Under the pieces are notes generated by a model. It did not search any database. It was not told the DNA's origin and saw only the letters and a program-made list of their open reading frames with translations. Below are positions 61,784-64,000 of a stretch of 64,000 bases of DNA, piece by piece; the first letter of the stretch is position 1, and each line of letters opens with the position of its first letter. Source of the DNA: Alistipes sp. (GTDB lineage: Bacteria > Bacteroidota > Bacteroidia > Bacteroidales > Rikenellaceae); contig JAGAPT010000017.1 of assembly GCA_017623115.1 (NCBI GenBank), positions 62,001-126,000 of the forward strand, given 5' to 3'. The position numbers were made by a program, and so were the translations under genes.

Positions 61784-63081
61784 TAATGGCGCAAATCGAC
61801 AAACTTGACCACCTTGCGGCTCATCGGTGGCATCTGCTGCCGAGCAATCAGTTCGACCGGCTCGAAGCGAATATCGGGGGCTACACGCACCTTCGAGCGG
61901 AAAATATCCTTAATCTGCTTGATAAAGGCCTCCGAATGGTTGCGACTGCCAATCTTAATTTGAATCTGATCCGTCCCGAGGTCGTTCGTGAAGACCTCGA
62001 CCAGATAGTTCTCCACCTCGGGGATATTATCCAAAATATCGAACAGCGCAGGCGGATAGAGCGTCGTACCTTTGAACTTAATCATCTGCCCCTTACGGCC
62101 GATGACCGAACTGAGACGAGCCGTCTGACGACCACAACGACATGGCTCGGAGTAACGGATACAGATATCGCCGGTCTTAAAGCGCAGCAACGGCATTCCC
62201 TCCACGCCAAGCGTCGTAATGGTCACCTCGCCGGGGGTACCATCCGCTACGGGCTGATGCTGTTCGTCGAGCAACTCCACGATAATCAAATCGGCCGGGA
62301 TATGCCCACCGCAATGGTACTCACACTCGGTAAACGAGGCCTGCATCTCGGTCGAAGCATAGGTCGAAAAGAGTTCGAGCGAGGGCCAGCGACGGACAAT
62401 ACGTTGCCCCAGCGTTGTCAGTTCGCCATCGGGTGTACGCAGTGCCTCGCCAATACAAATGGCGCGACGCAACGAACTTGCATTGCAATCAAAGCCGTGT
62501 GCATCGGCAAAATCAATCAGTTTCATCAGGAACGAGGGAACCACCATACAAGCGGTCGATTCGACACGTCGTATCGTATCCCACTGCAACTCGGGAATGC
62601 CATTCCCGACACGCACGACACCACACCCCAATTCACGGGCTCCGAGGAAGTAGGCCAAACCGGCCATGAAACGACGGTCGATAGTCGTCATGAGTTGCAT
62701 CACATCCTCGCGCGTGCAACCGGCCATCGTAAAGGAGCAGGCCTCGTTGTAGGCCAGGCGTTGCAGGTCGCCCTCGGTCAGGGCAAAGGTAACCGGCTCT
62801 CCGAGTGTACCCGAGGTCGTCACATAATCGATGATTTCACTTCTCGGCACGCATATAAAGTCGGTGTTATGTTGCTGCAACTCCCGCTTGGTAGTTACAG
62901 GCAATCGTTGCAAATCGGCCAGCGTACAAATCGACTGTGGGTCAATCTGCGCTTCCGCAAACATACGTTGATAGAAGGGCGATTTGGTAGTTAGATAGGC
63001 AACCGTTTCGCGCAAACGTTCCTCCTGAAAGGCCTGAATCTCGGCAGGCGAGAGTGCATGCAAATGACTATTTCGTATCAT
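61783..63081 (-). CDS. phenylacetate-CoA ligase-like (PaaK family) AMP-forming enzyme
   Basis: 432 residues. The adenylation domain has YVTTSGTLGEPVTF (the P-loop-like motif), STYASTEMQASF, and the C-terminal FKTGDICIRY and GRKGQMIKFKGTTLYP. It activates an aryl or acyl acid as AMP ester, then CoA or carrier thioester. The ATG overlaps the preceding C45 gene by 14 bases. In Bacteroidota such pairs occur in clusters that make modified lipids; the acid cannot be predicted here. Confidence 0.85.
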   Translation of the reverse strand: MIRNSHLHALSPAEIQAFQEERLRETVAYLTTKSPFYQRMFAEAQIDPQSICTLADLQRLPVTTKRELQQHNTDFICVPRSEIIDYVTTSGTLGEPVTFALTEGDLQRLAYNEACSFTMAGCTREDVMQLMTTIDRRFMAGLAYFLGARELGCGVVRVGNGIPELQWDTIRRVESTACMVVPSFLMKLIDFADAHGFDCNASSLRRAICIGEALRTPDGELTTLGQRIVRRWPSLELFSTYASTEMQASFTECEYHCGGHIPADLIIVELLDEQHQPVADGTPGEVTITTLGVEGMPLLRFKTGDICIRYSEPCRCGRQTARLSSVIGRKGQMIKFKGTTLYPPALFDILDNIPEVENYLVEVFTNDLGTDQIQIKIGSRNHSEAFIKQIKDIFRSKVRVAPDIRFEPVELIARQQMPPMSRKVVKFVDLRH

Positions 63082-64000
63082 ATCGTTTCAGTTTTTTCTC
63101 GATAGCAAGGCGTTGTGCCACACGCGGTATCTCCTTACCGAGGGCTGTACGCCACATCTGTAACGCCTCATCCATCCGTGTATGTGCTCGATAGTAATCC
63201 CCTACCAGGTCATAGGTCTCATAGAAACAGGGATTCAAAGCGATATACTCCCGCACGAAATTTTCAGAGAGCATCACTCGGTTTGCTGTAGCCTCCTTCA
63301 ACTGCTTCGTGCGACGACGATAGGAGCCGATGCGCGGATACTCATCGGCCAAAAAGGTGGTATCGGCACCGATTATACGCTCCTCATCGTTCCACGAATG
63401 GCGTTGTGGCAACGTATCGGCAAAGACCTCATCCAAATCGTAGCAAAGCATGGCACCCGCCTGCCAGGGGGATGTCGATACCCACATGCGACGAGCCATC
63501 GGCTCGAACAGGACTGCGTGGTGCGCAATCGACTGATTGAGTGCCATTTCATTCGCCAGGCCAATATCCTCACCCCCCAACCCATATCGGTTGCGCAAGA
63601 TGGATGCACCGCGTTCGGGCGTCAGCGGAGCCTCCTCGGTGAGCAGTTCGGTCAATCGAGCATGCCGATAACGGCTATCGCTCACGGCTATATTCTCTAT
63701 ATTATAGGGGTCGGCTGCAAACGTATGCGACTGGTAGTGATTCGTCACGGCCAACGATTGCCCATGTCCGCGATACAACCCGATACGTTCCGGGCTCTTC
63801 TCAATAACGGCTGCAGCCCCATCGGCCGCTGAACCTATCAAGAATGATTCGGAGACAAACGTGCGGTGTTCGGAGGCGATACGATAGGCCTCATCAATCG
63901 TCGAGGCATACTGCAAAATATGCCGCGCCAGCAACGATATCGGCAGGGCCGAGGAGGTCGGCAAGGCACCTTTGGCGGCATTGAGGGTCACGGTCAAGCC
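63068..64000 (-). CDS. C45-family acyltransferase/hydrolase (AAT-like), 3' part
   Basis: 310 residues in frame to the window end; the start and the N-terminal catalytic Cys lie beyond 64000. GLTVTLNAAKGA and FLIGSAADGAAAVIEKSP, then AVTNHYQSHTF, are typical of the acyl-CoA:6-aminopenicillanate acyltransferase fold (N-terminal nucleophile). About 80 C-terminal residues are helical. It overlaps the PaaK-like gene, so the two are coupled. The substrate is unknown. Confidence 0.8.
   Translation of the reverse strand, partial: GLTVTLNAAKGALPTSSALPISLLARHILQYASTIDEAYRIASEHRTFVSESFLIGSAADGAAAVIEKSPERIGLYRGHGQSLAVTNHYQSHTFAADPYNIENIAVSDSRYRHARLTELLTEEAPLTPERGASILRNRYGLGGEDIGLANEMALNQSIAHHAVLFEPMARRMWVSTSPWQAGAMLCYDLDEVFADTLPQRHSWNDEERIIGADTTFLADEYPRIGSYRRRTKQLKEATANRVMLSENFVREYIALNPCFYETYDLVGDYYRAHTRMDEALQMWRTALGKEIPRVAQRLAIEKKLKRYDTK

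Noticed and set aside
1..64000. CRISPR array, prophage or insertion sequence
   Set aside because: No regularly spaced repeats, no transposase, integrase or phage structural genes were found in any frame.

Overview
The window is a chromosomal segment of a Bacteroidales bacterium. The signs are a SusC/SusD pair with STN domain, FecR anti-sigma and ECF sigma factor, TAnnTTTG-type promoters, many lipoproteins with LxxxC signal peptides, and the DUF4861, DUF4831 and SGNH families typical of gut Bacteroidota. The moderately GC-rich coding style would fit an Alistipes/Rikenellaceae-like gut organism, but no 16S or species marker is present, so the genus is open.

Layout. 1-3859 (+): end of rseP, a lipoprotein, radA, an epimerase-like SDR and a thioredoxin. 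3856-8691 (-): housekeeping operon ybbR-like, coaE, folP, lolD, trmN6, DUF4831, AlkD-like. 8855-11502: rluB (-) and a MATE exporter (+). 11540-22023 (-): hexuronate catabolism operon uxaC, kdgK, kdgA, exuT, uxaB, uxaA, then a pectin methylesterase and a GH43. A DUF4861 lipoprotein diverges from uxaC. 23408-26794 (-): tsaB, smpB, dnaG, with a candidate small RNA between smpB and dnaG. 26904-35894 (-): six-gene pectinase operon with an STN-like/esterase, DUF4861, GH28, PL1, a CE12-CE8 fusion and a GH105. 36063-48800 (-): ECF sigma, FecR, SusC, SusD, a metallopeptidase-like lipoprotein, a TlpA-like lipoprotein and an S9 peptidase. 49142-49229: tRNA-Ser(GCU). 49323-53420 (-): operon with a corrinoid protein, an MtaA-like methyltransferase, a free-standing MetH-activation-domain protein, a small membrane protein and an SGNH protein. 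53597-61730 (+): divergent operon with a GH141-like beta-helix protein, a GH31 alpha-xylosidase, a second UroD-superfamily protein, a sodium:solute symporter and a GH105. 61783-64000 (-): PaaK-like ligase and a partial C45 acyltransferase.

How it fits together. The pectinase operon (PL1, GH28, CE8, CE12, GH105) turns methylated and acetylated pectin into galacturonate and unsaturated uronate. ExuT imports galacturonate, and UxaC, UxaB, UxaA, KdgK and KdgA carry it to pyruvate and glyceraldehyde-3-phosphate. KduI/KduD, needed for the unsaturated product, are not in the window.

The most notable candidate system is the corrinoid methyl-transfer set (51023-53420). It faces a carbohydrate operon that carries a second UroD/MtaA-superfamily protein (57668-58732) between an alpha-xylosidase and a sugar symporter. 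This suggests anaerobic, B12-dependent removal of methyl groups from O-methylated sugars, or capture of methanol released from pectin. Second, the susC and fecR upstream regions share a two-block motif with identical spacing, a candidate ECF promoter. The sigma gene itself carries a nine-cytosine tract early in its reading frame that could make the system switchable.
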